A stretch of DNA of 64,000 nt from DB1 sp049323655. GTDB taxonomy: Bacteria; Desulfobacterota; Desulfobulbia; Desulfobulbales; SURF-16. The notes under the pieces are model-generated. The model did no database searches and was not told the DNA's origin. It saw nothing but the letters and a program-made list of their open reading frames with translations. Location of the stretch: NCBI GenBank assembly GCA_049323655.1, contig JBMONO010000021.1, positions 1-64,000 on the forward strand, in the 5' to 3' direction. This document shows positions 41,963 to 51,421 of this stretch, piece by piece. A program made the translations under genes and the position numbers. Every line of letters begins with the position of its first letter. Position 1 is the stretch's first letter.

Positions 41963-44086
41963 TTACTCCATCTCGCACCAGCTTACCCAGGATGCGTCAT
42001 GCACCTTGACATCGGGGAAGCCGAGATAGCGGAACATGAAGTAGGCGCTGCCGGCCAGCTGACCGGTGTTGCAGGTCGTCACCACTGTCCTGGCCGGGGT
42101 GATGCCGTTTTTGCGCAGCATCCACAGCAGTTCCTCCGGTTTCTTCAGGGCGCCGTTTTCCATGTACAGCGCGCTGAGCGGCAGGTTGACCGACTCGGGG
42201 ATGCGGCCGGCCGTTGCCGCCTGCGGATGCTTGGTCAAGCCCTTGGCCTGGGAGATGATACGGGCATCGACAACGGTGACGGTATCATTGTACATGTTGG
42301 CCTTGACGAAGTCATTGCCGACGGTCAGCGCCTTGTTGACAGTGCCGCCGAATTTAACCGCCTGCGGTTCCACCTCTTCATCCGAGGTGTGGTAGCCGGC
42401 TTCGTGCCAGCCCTCGATGCCGCCGTTTAAGTAGGAGACGTTCTTGGCGCCGGCGTATTCGAGCACCCAGATGATGAAACCGGCCTTGGTGCCGTCCTTG
42501 TCGTAGACGACGATATGGTCATCGGCGGAGAGTCCCTTGTTGCCGATGATTGTAAGGAGCTTGTCGTCCTCGACGAGCTGCATGGGGAAGTCCTCGTCCC
42601 AGGAATGACGCAGCCCTGATTCGATGGGATCGAGCATGACCGCGCCCTCGATATGGCCCTTTTCGTAGTCCGCCTCGCCGCGGGCATCAACGATCTTTAC
42701 CGCGCTCATGTTGTCATGCAGCCATTTGGCGTCAACCACCATGCTGTGGCGGACCTTGCTGATGTCGATGTTGAGCGGCATGACCTTGTCGCGTTTTTTC
42801 GGCACTTTGCTGTCCGGCACCACCACCGTCGCGTTGGCCTTGACCTCGTAATCGAGCAGATCCTTTTTGTCGAGGAAGAGGTCGCGATTGCCGTGGCAGT
42901 TGTTGCAGTTGGCGGTCTGCCAGGTATTGCGCTGGATGTTGTGCGGCGAGGTGCGCTTCCAGGTCGGCGTCTTATCGAAATTGGTCAGCGCGTCCTTGAT
43001 GTAGAAGGCAAAGAGATCAGGATCGCTGGGCTCGTGGCGGACCAGGACGTACTCGGCGGTCTGGCCCGGTTCGTCCTTGTCGTAATTGAGACCGATCTTC
43101 ATGCCCTCGGTTTCCTTCTTGTTCTGGAAGTAGTAGATTCCTTCCTCGTCTCTGCCGGTATGGCAGCTGAAGCAGTTGACATAGGTCTGGGAATGGCAGA
43201 CCTGGCATTGCACCTTGCCGATGTGCAGCTCATGCTCGCGCACCGAGCCGTACTGGAGCCCCTGATGACAATCCTCGCAATTGATCATCTCCTTGAGGTG
43301 ATAACGGCCCTTGAGGCCGGCCGGGGCGGCGGCGTGCATTTCCGTGGCTGTATGGCAGGAGGCGCAGTCCATATCGTATTTGACGACATGGACGTCGCCC
43401 TGGCCGCGGGAGCCGTAGTACTCGTTGCCCACCCGGCTGCCGTGACAGGCGGTACATTGGTTGAATGGATCACTGCGTTTCTGGAAATTGTGGCCGGCGA
43501 TAAAGCCCTTTTTGGCGAATTTCGGCCGGCTGACATGGCAGCCGCCACAGCTCGTGTGGCAGGCGGCGCAGTGATTGCCCCGCGCCTTGTCAATCTCGTG
43601 CCACTTGTCCATGTCGGCACGGGTTTTGAGGATGGTGGGGAAGGTGGAGAGGGTGGCATGCAGAGAATCCTTGGCGGTGGCGACGATGTCGCCGTGGCAC
43701 TCGCCGCAGGCCCCCTCGGGATTGTTGATGGAGGGATGGGCGTCGAAATCCTTGTGGGCGCCATCTTTGGTTTTGTCGTTCGGGTTGCCCCGGTGACACT
43801 GTTCACAGGCGATCTGGCCGTGCTCGGTTGCCAGAAAATCCTTGCTGACGAGAACCTTCTCCGCTGGAGCCAGCGGAGTGACTGCCCCGCCTCAGCCGGC
43901 GCCGGACTGTTTGGCCGATCCCTTGGCCTTGACCGGGGCGGCGGTGTCCTCCAGCAAGTCCTGGTTGGTGTGGCAGGTGACACAGCTTGATTCAGCTGCG
44001 GCGGCCCCGCCCATAAACGGGATCAGGCCGGCGGCCAGCACTGTGATGCATGCGCCATGCAGGCATCGTGATTGCCAATCTTTCAT
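41963..44086 (-). CDS. Eleven-haem cytochrome fused to double rhodanese, probable selenoprotein (in-frame UGA)
   Basis: One reading frame of 708 codons, interrupted only by a UGA at 43892-43894 (context SGAG-U-GGAV). It begins MKDWQSRCLHG after a strong AGGAGG, has a signal peptide, then CVTCH; after the UGA come CEQCH, CGECH, CAACH, CGGCH, CTACH, CASCH, CEDCH, CQVCH, CFSCH and CNNCH (11 motifs). The C-terminal third has two rhodanese domains: the first has Asp at the catalytic position (VVYDKDGTKAG), the second has Cys (TTCNTGQLAG). Frame is kept on both sides, the internal ATG at 43612 lacks a ribosome-binding site, and a SECIS-like hairpin follows the UGA, so I read UGA as Sec. A nonsense mutation is the alternative. 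Periplasmic sulfur or selenium redox chemistry is inferred. Confidence 0.75.
43859..43894 (-). other. SECIS-like hairpin after the in-frame UGA
   Basis: On the minus strand the UGA (43894-43892) is followed by 13 bases, then stem CTCCGCTG (43878-43871), loop GCTC, stem CAGCGGAG (43866-43859). The 8-bp stem is perfect, the apical loop begins with G and lies 21 bases after the UGA. Known bacterial SECIS elements have a stem-loop at this distance with a G in the first loop positions. No other UGA occurs in the frame. Confidence 0.55.
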
Positions 44087-44238
44087 GCTTTCCTCCTTCT
44101 TCTTTTCCTCATTTGAGGTTTGCAGGCGCAAACCTTTCCCAGATACGGTGTATCATACATCCTGCCGCGTGGATTGCTCCGGCGGCAACTGGTTATGTTT
44201 GTCAATATGGCCGGGCGGGTGCCGGGCCGCTGAATTTT

Positions 44239-44339
44239 GTCGGAATCGTAAAAAACGACGAATCCGAAGGGCGGTGCGTTGCAACTCGTTGTTTTCATTT
44301 TCCCGCCTGCCATGGTTTGCGATTTTTTGCGGGACCATC
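44239..44339 (+). repeat. MITE-like family B repeat with perfect target duplication
   Basis: A 101-bp element, GTCGGAATCGTAAAAAACG to TTTTTTGCGGGACCATC, flanked by perfect 6-bp direct repeats AATTTT (44233-44238 and 44340-44345). The right end matches the family A right end (GACCATC). The left end can form a subterminal hairpin (CGGAATCG with CGAATCCG). The other copy is at 51966-52065. It lies upstream of the cytochrome-rhodanese gene. Confidence 0.85.
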
Positions 44340-44682
44340 AATTTTGAGCAATCATTCATTTTCGTGTGCGGACGCCTTGTTGCAGATAACACAATGTGGA
44401 AGATGCGTGTCAAGTGCAATTTCGTATTTGAAAATGATTTTTCCAGCAAAAATATTATGTTGTCGCAAGAAGAGACGAATGATCCTTTTCTGATCTATCT
44501 TTCACTATTAGGCAATAGAGCGACTGTTTGTCAAGTGACAAAAGGTCGCAAGGCATGTGGTACCATGAGAAGCCCGGAGGAAAAATCGGGACTGGCGGCG
44601 TCGCCTCTGCGGTGCTGCCGCCCAGTTCAGGGGCGGGCTGATTCGAACGTTTTCCGACACGGGTTGGATAGTTATAAAAATC
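44340..44682. other. Intergenic stretch without recognisable genes
   Basis: About 340 bp between the family B repeat and the tRNA promoter. It is more AT-rich than its surroundings at 44340-44540. I see no coding signal, ribosome-binding site or strong hairpin; reading frames here have no family resemblance. Confidence 0.4.
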
Positions 44683-44711
44683 TTTACGCTGCCGGCGAGA
44701 CGTGGTAAAAA
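44683..44711 (+). promoter_or_regulatory. Promoter for tRNA-Arg
   Basis: -35 TTTACG (44683-44688), 17-bp spacer, -10 TAAAAA (44706-44711), about 22 bp before the tRNA. Each box matches consensus at 4 of 6 positions. Confidence 0.4.
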
Positions 44712-44732
44712 GGATTTTCATTTCACCACCGT

Positions 44733-44809
<77 letters not shown>

Positions 44810-44818
44810 CGGAAAAGT

Positions 44819-44950
44819 GACAAATCCATAAAAAGTCTTTTTTTGCCACAGAGCGCACTGGCGGCACAGGGAAAATATCTTTAGTTGCAATCATTTATCT
44901 CTGTGTGCTCTGCGCCCTCTGCGGTTGATTTTCAGTTTTACGAAACCACC
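44819..44950 (+). repeat. MITE-like family A repeat, slightly diverged copy
   Basis: GACAAATCCATAAAAAGTC to TTTTACGAAACCACC, 132 bp, starting 9 bp after the tRNA CCA. Both ends carry substitutions and no flanking duplication is visible, so this is an older insertion between the tRNA and the pseudouridine synthase gene. Confidence 0.82.
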
Positions 44951-45055
44951 TTCTTTCCGCCGCCAGGTTTTTTTCTCAGAACGGCCGTCGCGAACTGCCG
45001 GTCGTGTCGCCAGCCTCTTTCCCGTCCTTGTTCCTGTTCCCGAGGGTACTGTGCC

Positions 45056-45946
45056 ATGAACCGGTTTGTCGCCAATGAAAAAACCACCCTGCTCGAGCTG
45101 CTGACCGCGGCTGGCTACTCGCGGACCAAGGTGAAACAGCTGACCAGGTACCGTGCCATCATGGTCAATGAACGACCGGTGGGGCGATTTGATCAGGATC
45201 TGCAGGCCGGCGATGTCGTTACGGTCGGAAACGAACGGGAGATGCAGGGGCGGATCGGCCGTTGCGAGGGGCTGGAGATCCTCTATGAGGACGACGATAT
45301 CATCGTGGTGGACAAACCGGCCGGACTGCTGACCATTGCCTCGGCAACGGAGAAGGAGAAGACCGCCTATTACCGGCTGACCGCCTGCCTGAACCGGGAG
45401 GATCGTCACGGCAGATCCGCGGCCCGGCAGCGCGTTTTTATCGTCCACCGGCTTGATCAGGGCACCTCCGGCCTTTTGGTATTTGCCAGGAACGAGGCGG
45501 CCAAGCGGTCCCTGCAGGACGGTTGGCAGCAGGCGGAGAAGCGTTACGTTGCAGTTGTCGAGGGGATTCCCCTGGACAGAACGGGCCGACTGGAGAGTTA
45601 TCTTTATGAGTCCAGCGCCCTGCGCGTCTATTCCAAAAAAACGGATGACGGCACCGGCAAACATGCGGTGACCGACTATAAGGTGATGCGGGCCGGTAAC
45701 GGCCGTGCCCTGCTCGACATCACCCTGCTGACCGGCCGGAAAAACCAGATCCGCGTCCACATGGCTGAAATGGGCCATCCGGTGGTCGGCGACAAAAAGT
45801 ACGGTGCGGCTCGTGATCCCCTCGGTCGCCTGGCCCTCCATGCCTGTTTTCTCGCCTTCCCCCATCCGGCCTCGGGTAATCGGCTGGAATTCACCTTGAA
45901 AATACCCGCCAGCTTCCTCTCTCTGCTGAAGGAAAAGAAGGCCTGA
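45056..45946 (+). CDS. RluA-family pseudouridine synthase
   Basis: 296 residues: an N-terminal S4-like RNA-binding part (ELLTAAGYSRTKVKQLTRYRAIMVNE), then the catalytic domain with IIVVDKPAGLLTI, the active-site Asp in HRLDQGTSGLLVFA and RKNQIRVHMAEMGHPVVGDKKYGA. It isomerises uridine in rRNA or tRNA; the exact site cannot be assigned. The ATG at 45056 is chosen because the S4-like region begins there; the open frame upstream covers repeat DNA. Confidence 0.88.
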   Translation: MNRFVANEKTTLLELLTAAGYSRTKVKQLTRYRAIMVNERPVGRFDQDLQAGDVVTVGNEREMQGRIGRCEGLEILYEDDDIIVVDKPAGLLTIASATEKEKTAYYRLTACLNREDRHGRSAARQRVFIVHRLDQGTSGLLVFARNEAAKRSLQDGWQQAEKRYVAVVEGIPLDRTGRLESYLYESSALRVYSKKTDDGTGKHAVTDYKVMRAGNGRALLDITLLTGRKNQIRVHMAEMGHPVVGDKKYGAARDPLGRLALHACFLAFPHPASGNRLEFTLKIPASFLSLLKEKKA

Positions 45947-46058
45947 CCGGCAGCGAGAAACCCGCCGCGCCCGCGGTCTTGACAGTCTGCCGTTCCTGTT
46001 TGTATGGTAGCGGAAAGACAACTGCTTTTCGCGAGTCGCCACCTGTCGGGAGGATGCC

Positions 46059-46979
46059 ATGTTCTTTCATGCCGCCGGAATTGAAGTCGCCCCCTGGGTT
46101 CCACCCCTGGTCGCCTTTGCCATCTCCTTTTTTACCTGCATGGGCGGCGTCTCCGGGGCATTCCTGCTCCTGCCCTTTCAGGTTTCCGTGCTCGGCTATG
46201 TCCACCCTTCTGTCAGCGCCACCAACCATCTGTTCAATATCGTCGCCATCCCGAGTGGGGTTTACCGTTACTGGAAGGAGGGGCGGATGGTGTGGCCCCT
46301 GACCTGGGTGGTGGTGGCCGGCACCCTGCCCGGAGTCTTTATCGGTGCCTTCATCAGGGTTGCCTGGCTGCCTGATCCGCTGCATTTCAAACTGTTTGCC
46401 GCCGCCGTCCTGCTGTATATCGGCGGCCGACTGGCCGTCGATCTCTTGAGAAAGGGGAGAGGGGCTGTTGCCGGGAGTTGCGGGCTGCGCGCGTCGGCAC
46501 CTCTGGCCGCTGGTCTGTCCGCTGTCAGCGGCGCCCGGTTCACCATGAAACGGCTCGACTACACCTATCAGGGCGAGCATTTCAGCGTGCCGGTCTGGGG
46601 CGTCTTTGCCCTGAGTTTTGTCGTCGGTATCATCGGCGGCACCTACGGCATCGGCGGCGGTTCGATCATCGCCCCGTTTTTCGTCACTTTTTTCGGCTTG
46701 CCGGTCCACACCGTGGCCGGCGCCGCCCTGATGGGAACCTGTGTCACCTCCGTCGCCGGCGTCGGTTTTTATCAGCTCATCGCCCCCTTGTATCCGAAAC
46801 TTTCGGTGGCGCCGGACTGGCGGCTCGGCCTGCTGTTCGGTCTGGGCGGGGCGGCGGGCATGTATCTCGGCGCCCGGTGTCAGAAATTCGTGCCGGCCAG
46901 GATAATCAAATGGATGCTGGCCGGTGTTATTCTCTTCACCGCCGTCAGGTATCTGACGGAATTCTTTTTTTCACCATAA
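46059..46979 (+). CDS. TauE/SafE-family sulfite or sulfonate permease
   Basis: 306 residues with about eight transmembrane helices in two repeats, each opening with a conserved motif (SFFTCMGGVSGAFLLLPF and VVGIIGGTYGIGGGSIIAPFFV). This is the TauE/SafE fold, which exports sulfite, sulfoacetate or related anions. A GGGAGG precedes the ATG. A broken CNNM-type gene follows 13 bp later. In a sulfur-metabolising organism sulfite or another organosulfur anion is a fair guess. Confidence 0.85.
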   Translation: MFFHAAGIEVAPWVPPLVAFAISFFTCMGGVSGAFLLLPFQVSVLGYVHPSVSATNHLFNIVAIPSGVYRYWKEGRMVWPLTWVVVAGTLPGVFIGAFIRVAWLPDPLHFKLFAAAVLLYIGGRLAVDLLRKGRGAVAGSCGLRASAPLAAGLSAVSGARFTMKRLDYTYQGEHFSVPVWGVFALSFVVGIIGGTYGIGGGSIIAPFFVTFFGLPVHTVAGAALMGTCVTSVAGVGFYQLIAPLYPKLSVAPDWRLGLLFGLGGAAGMYLGARCQKFVPARIIKWMLAGVILFTAVRYLTEFFFSP

Positions 46980-46992
46980 AGGATTTTTTCCA

Positions 46993-48092
46993 ATGGACAT
47001 TGTCCTGCTGGTTGCCCTGATGCTCCTTAACGGCATCTTTGCCATGTCGGAAATCGCCCTGGTCACCGCCCGCCGCAGCCGGCTCCTGCGGATGGCCGAG
47101 GACGGGGACAGGGCCTCGGCCATTGCCGCGCGGTTGGGCGAAGAGTCCACCCAGTTTCTCTCCACCATCCAGATCGGTATCACCGCCATCGGGATCCTCA
47201 ACGGTATCGTCGGTGAGGCGGCCCTGGCCGGGCCCCTGGCCCTGTGGCCTTGCCTCCCTTGGCCTTGATCCCCTGACCAGCTCACGGGGAGCGACTTTTC
47301 TCGTCGTGGTCGTCATTACCTATTTTTCCATCGTCGTCGGCGAACTGGTGCCCAAGCGGATCGGACAGTTCAACGCCGAGGGGATCGCCCGCGTCATGGC
47401 CCGTCCCATCGCCGCCCTGGCAAGGCTGTCGAGTTCGTTTGTCGTTCTCCTCTCCCTGTCGACCGACGCCATTCTTCGTCTGATGGGCAAGAAGGATCTG
47501 AGCAGCGCCAATCTGACCGAGGAGGATATTCACGCCATGCTGGCGGAAGGTTCGGTCTCCGGGGTGATCGAGAAGCAGGAACATGAGATGGTCCGCAATG
47601 TTTTTCGTCTTGATGATCGGCAGATCGCTTCGCTCATGACTCCGCGCAGCGAGATCGTCTATCTCGACATCAACCGGCCGATCGGGGACAGCCTCGACCA
47701 GTTGCTCGCCTCCGATCATTCCCGCTTTCCGGTCTGTCGGGGCGGCCTTGATGAGATGATCGGCATCATCAGCGCTAAAAGGCTCCTTCGGCAGATGCTG
47801 GAGGGTAAGGAGACCGATCTGGAGGATCAGCTCAAGCCCTGCGTCTATGTCCCCGAATCGCTGACCGGCATGAAGCTGCTGGAGCAGTTTCGCGAATCCG
47901 GTGTACAGATGGTGTTTGTTGTTGATGAGTACGGTGAAACCCAGGGCCTGATCACCCTTCAGGATGTGCTGGAGGCGCTGGCCGGCGAATTCAAGCCGCG
48001 GCCACCGGATCGACAAGGTGCTGGCGAGTCGCTTGCCGACAGCGGAGGAGTTGCAGGAACCGCCGGCTGAAGCGGAGGCCGGGCAACCCTGA
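46993..48092 (+). pseudogene. CNNM/CorC-type transporter gene, frameshifted and internally deleted
   Basis: Residues 1-85 (MDIVLLVALMLLNGIFAMSE ... GEAALAGPLALW) are the start of a DUF21 membrane domain. After Trp the frame breaks: one extra C near 47244-47248 gives a stop at 47268, while the +1 frame continues LASLGLDPLTSSRGATF through the rest of DUF21 and two CBS domains to about 47990. Then the roughly 80-residue CorC/HlyC domain is missing: GEF is followed, in yet another frame, by HRIDKVLASRLPTAEEL, the normal very C-terminus, ending at 48092. Two independent lesions argue for a decayed gene rather than one sequencing error. Confidence 0.8.
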
Positions 48093-48188
48093 GCGGCCCT
48101 CGCCGGCCCAGCCTTTCGCAACTGATTGTCCGTCTCATGACGCCCTGTCCGGGAAAATATCGCGAGCAGGGCGGATGGTTTGCTGCTG

Positions 48189-50309
48189 TCAGCGGCGGCG
48201 GCCCGGACACTTTGCCGGGTTGAACTCGTCTCTACCGCCGGGGCCGCATTCCGCGGCGTCGGTGTCGTTTTCCTGCCGTCCTCTCTTGCCGCGGCTGGTT
48301 GCCCCGCCGCCGTCAAAGACCGGGGTGGGCGCTGCCTCGGGCCTGATCTGTTCGCGCTCCCGCCGTTCTCCGCGGTCATTATCCGGGGAAAAACGGGGCC
48401 GTTCCTCTTCGGTCTGCTCTCTGGCCCGTTGCCGATTGTTGCCGGGATTGTCATCCGGCCGGGCCTGCCGTTTTTCCTCGATGGCCTGCCGCACCCCCTC
48501 CTGAGACTGGTTGCGCTGATGACGGGGCGCAAAGATCGGCGCTTCCTCCTCGGTCCCGGGTTCGTGTTTCTTCACCCTGCCGTTGGAGCGATTGTCCGGC
48601 GGCGGCTCGATCCGCTGTTGTGGTCGGTGTTTTTCTTCAATGGCCTCCTCCACCCTGTTCTGGCGCTGACCGCCAGGATCGCCGGGGAAAAGGAGCGGGG
48701 CTGCTTCCTCGCTTTGCGGCTCACCGCTGTGCACCCTGCCGTTGTTGTGCTTTTCTTTAGGCGGGGCCTGGCGTTTCTCCTCAATGGCCTGCTCCACCCG
48801 TTGCTGCTGCTTGTGGCGGTTGCTGCCCGGGAGATAGGGCTGTTCGTGCTCCGCCTCGACGGCCTCGCGCCGGCCGGGATGTTTTCCGTTGTCTTGCGCT
48901 TTGCCAATCTCGCCACGGACCACCGGCAGCGGACTGGGCGCGGCGTCCTGGTGGAAGACGGAGCGGTTCCGCTCACGGATCAGCCGCCGTTTTTCCTTCA
49001 GTTCCTTGACAGCGAGTTTCCGCACCGGCGCCGGCGGAATTTTTTCCTTTGCCACCCGCCGGCCGCCACCGACATAGCTTTCCCGACCCGGCTTGATATC
49101 CGGGGTGCCGGGGGAAAGATGACGGCGGTCGAAGATTCTCTCCCGAATCTCCTTCTGGCGGCGATGATCGTCAGCCCGGACGCCCCGATGAAAGCCGTCG
49201 CGGGTGACGATGGTGGGACCGTTGTCGATGAAGGTGTTGCGGTAGATCTTTTTGATCTCGATGCGGCGGATATCGACATGGGTGATGTTGATGCTGTCGT
49301 GACCGTAATGGCCGCGACCGTAATACACCTCGCCCGGGGCGAGCGGCACCCAGGCGACATAGTCGTCTGTTCTCGCCCAGCCGACATAGCCGGGGCCCCA
49401 GTAAACGGAGCCGCGCCGCGGCGGCACCCAGAACCAGCCGATGGCCGGTGAATGGGCCCAGCGGCCGTAATGATAGGGAACCCAACCCCACGGCTCGTCG
49501 GGCAGCCAGATATAGTCGTGATGGCGCCAGACCCAGCGTCCGTGCCGGTAAGGCGCCCAGTTTATTCCGACGATCAGGGTCGGGGTCCAGACATAGCCGT
49601 ACTCCGGCGACTGAACCCAGCGGCCGGAGCGGTTCAGCTCGGACGAGTAGGAGTTGAGCTCCTCGGGCAGATAATAGCCCTGCGGGCTTTCCGGGGGAAA
49701 GAGTTCCTCGTTGCGCGCCTTGTTCCACATGGTCCATTCGTCCGGCGGGCCGAGCGCAGTGAGTTCACCGCTGCTATGGCCTCTGAATGAAAGACGCTGA
49801 CCGGCGTTGATCCTGGTGCTGCCGACACTGTTTTCCGTTTCCACGTAACCCTTGTAGCAGGAGATTTCGGTGAACTCCTCCGGCGCATCGACCCGGAAGA
49901 TCGCCCGGTCGAAGGCGCGGGTGGAGGAGTCCGGGGTATCGATCTGGACGACGCCGCCCTCGCGCGCATCGAAGGAGGCATAGACGCTGCCTCGGGCCAG
50001 ATAAAACTGGGCGGCATCCTCATCCATGGAAAGAATGTGCAACGAGGTGTCGCCGTCGAGGCGGATGTAAGTGCTGCCGTTGAGCTGCAGTTCGGCAATG
50101 GCGTTTAAGGGCAGCCAGAGCTGATCACCCTCGCCGATCGGGGTGTTGATCGACAGCAGGCTCCATTCGCCGGTCTCGGGTGTCATGATCTGGGCGTCGC
50201 CTTCAAGGTAGCTGACCCGGATATACCCGGTGGCGGCCAGGGCGGGGATGGTGTGGAGGTAGGCAAAAAACAGCACGGCACTGAGCAGCACTGCCTGAAA
50301 CGATTTCAT
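48189..50309 (-). CDS. Secreted FecR-domain protein with aromatic-rich and repeat regions
   Basis: 706 residues. Signal peptide (MKSFQAVLLSAVLFFAYLHT); FecR-like beta domain (about 30-190); an aromatic, Trp/Tyr/His-rich region (about 220-340; GRWVWRHHDYIWLP, WGWVPYHYGRWAHSP, WFWVPPRRGSVYWGPGYVGW) as in DUF6600-type proteins; a charged linker; then about four imperfect repeats of about 48 residues, each with an AIEEK core (RVEQAIEEKRQAP; RVEEAIEEKHRP; GVRQAIEEKRQAR) and Gly/Pro/Asn/Gln-rich spacers. It has no lipobox or barrel. Probably a periplasmic or surface scaffold; function unknown. A structured leader precedes it. Confidence 0.75.
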   Translation of the reverse strand: MKSFQAVLLSAVLFFAYLHTIPALAATGYIRVSYLEGDAQIMTPETGEWSLLSINTPIGEGDQLWLPLNAIAELQLNGSTYIRLDGDTSLHILSMDEDAAQFYLARGSVYASFDAREGGVVQIDTPDSSTRAFDRAIFRVDAPEEFTEISCYKGYVETENSVGSTRINAGQRLSFRGHSSGELTALGPPDEWTMWNKARNEELFPPESPQGYYLPEELNSYSSELNRSGRWVQSPEYGYVWTPTLIVGINWAPYRHGRWVWRHHDYIWLPDEPWGWVPYHYGRWAHSPAIGWFWVPPRRGSVYWGPGYVGWARTDDYVAWVPLAPGEVYYGRGHYGHDSINITHVDIRRIEIKKIYRNTFIDNGPTIVTRDGFHRGVRADDHRRQKEIRERIFDRRHLSPGTPDIKPGRESYVGGGRRVAKEKIPPAPVRKLAVKELKEKRRLIRERNRSVFHQDAAPSPLPVVRGEIGKAQDNGKHPGRREAVEAEHEQPYLPGSNRHKQQQRVEQAIEEKRQAPPKEKHNNGRVHSGEPQSEEAAPLLFPGDPGGQRQNRVEEAIEEKHRPQQRIEPPPDNRSNGRVKKHEPGTEEEAPIFAPRHQRNQSQEGVRQAIEEKRQARPDDNPGNNRQRAREQTEEERPRFSPDNDRGERREREQIRPEAAPTPVFDGGGATSRGKRGRQENDTDAAECGPGGRDEFNPAKCPGRRR

Positions 50310-50460
50310 GCGATTGCTCCTTGTCTGAGCATGGTGGCGGTTGGGCTTGGATCGGCCATTCCCGCAGACAGCTGGCCGGGTCGACTAAGCAAAGGGGGGC
50401 TACGGCAACCAATTCCGTAGCCTTTCTGAGTTGCTGATTGTAAAGACAATATACCCCGGA
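50310..50460 (-). promoter_or_regulatory. Structured 5' leader of the FecR-type gene
   Basis: A -10-like TATATT on the minus strand (50448-50453) would give a leader of about 130 bases. It contains a perfect 8-bp stem, GGCTACGG (50398-50405) with CCGTAGCC (50415-50422), followed by a GC-rich region that can also pair (GGCC at 50355-50358 with GGCC at 50374-50377). This could be an RNA regulatory element. I could not match it to a known riboswitch class. Confidence 0.35.
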
Positions 50461-50704
50461 AAAAGGTTGCACGCTGCAAGAAAAAAGGACGAGGGATCAA
50501 GGAGAAGGGTGTCGCCGTGGAGCGACGGCGAGGTTGCTTCACCCGGCGATCGTTTGCCGGGCCGATGATGACGCGGCCGTTGCAATGCCTCTTGATGTCA
50601 TGCTACAAAGTGACAAGGTGGTGCCGATGGCACGATGCCGCCGGGAAAGATCAAACAAAGGGCGCAGGCAGTGAAGATCTTGATGCTAAATATGGGAGGG
50701 GTAT

Positions 50705-51172
50705 ATGGCGTATGTCGAAGCGGTCTGTCTCAGTGCAAAAAAAGGGGTTGTTAAACGGGAGCAGGAAATGGTGGTTGTCAGGGAGGGGTGGGGCATCGAA
50801 GGCGATGCCCATGCCGGCAACTGGCACCGGCAGGTGTCTCTGCTGGCCGGTGAGCGCATCGATGGGGTGAAAGAGCGGTTGCCGACCCTGAAAAACGGTG
50901 CCTTTGCGGAAAATATCATCACCCGCGGCATTGACCTTGCCGCCCTGCAGATCGGCGATCGCCTCCAGATCGGCGCCGAGGTGATCCTCGAAATCAGCCA
51001 GATCGGCAAAGAATGTCACAACAGCGGCTGCGCCATCAAGAAACTCACCGGGGACTGCATCATGCCCCGGGAGGGCCTTTTCAGCACCGTGGTCCGGGGA
51101 GGGACGATCAGGATCAATGATCCTGTCCGACCACTGGGACCCTCCCCTGCCGCCGGCAAAGGGGAGGGCTGA
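50705..51172 (+). CDS. MOSC-domain protein
   Basis: A 155-residue single MOSC domain (EGWGIEGDAHAGNWHRQVSLL; GAFAENIITRGIDLAALQIGD; IGKECHNSGCAIKKLTGDCIMPREGLFSTVVRGG). MOSC domains of this small type deliver or handle the molybdenum-cofactor sulfur; the conserved Cys is in KECH. A GGGAGGGG ribosome-binding site precedes the ATG. No other Mo-cofactor gene is adjacent; the 240 bp before it (50461-50704) hold no clear feature. Confidence 0.85.
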   Translation: MAYVEAVCLSAKKGVVKREQEMVVVREGWGIEGDAHAGNWHRQVSLLAGERIDGVKERLPTLKNGAFAENIITRGIDLAALQIGDRLQIGAEVILEISQIGKECHNSGCAIKKLTGDCIMPREGLFSTVVRGGTIRINDPVRPLGPSPAAGKGEG

Positions 51173-51231
51173 GAAAGAACCAGGGAGATCATGGAGTATA
51201 TGGGGGTAACAAATTGTACCCAGTCATGTTT

Positions 51232-51364
51232 GACAAACCCGTAAAAAGTCTTTTTTCACCACAGAGCGTACTGAGAACGCAGAGAAAATATCTTTAATTA
51301 CAATTAGTTATCTCTGTGTGTTCTGTGGTCTCTGTGGTTAATTTTCACTTTTTACGAGTCCATC
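51232..51364 (+). repeat. MITE-like family A repeat with perfect target duplication
   Basis: A complete 133-bp element (GACAAACCCGTAAAAAGTC to TTTTTACGAGTCCATC). Perfect 6-bp direct repeats ATGTTT flank it (51226-51231 and 51365-51370). It is the closest copy to the family consensus, so probably the most recent. Confidence 0.92.
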
Positions 51365-51421
51365 ATGTTTTCTCGGCGTGCCCGGTGGCGGGAAAGACTG
51401 TTTGACGGTCCGCCAATGGCT

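Noticed and set aside
41963..43612. Separate cytochrome gene starting at the ATG at 43612
   Set aside because: This start lacks a ribosome-binding site and a signal peptide, and would cut off two haem motifs that lie in the same frame upstream; reading through the UGA explains all parts.
47039..48070. A 343-residue independent gene starting at 47039
   Set aside because: The first 70 residues of this frame overlap the true DUF21 start in another frame and have no homology; the frame only becomes meaningful after the frameshift near 47246.
50330..50440. Cyclic di-GMP (GEMM) riboswitch in the leader of the FecR-type gene
   Set aside because: A GGCTACGG stem is reminiscent, but the upstream GCAAACC and GGACGCAAAG parts are missing.
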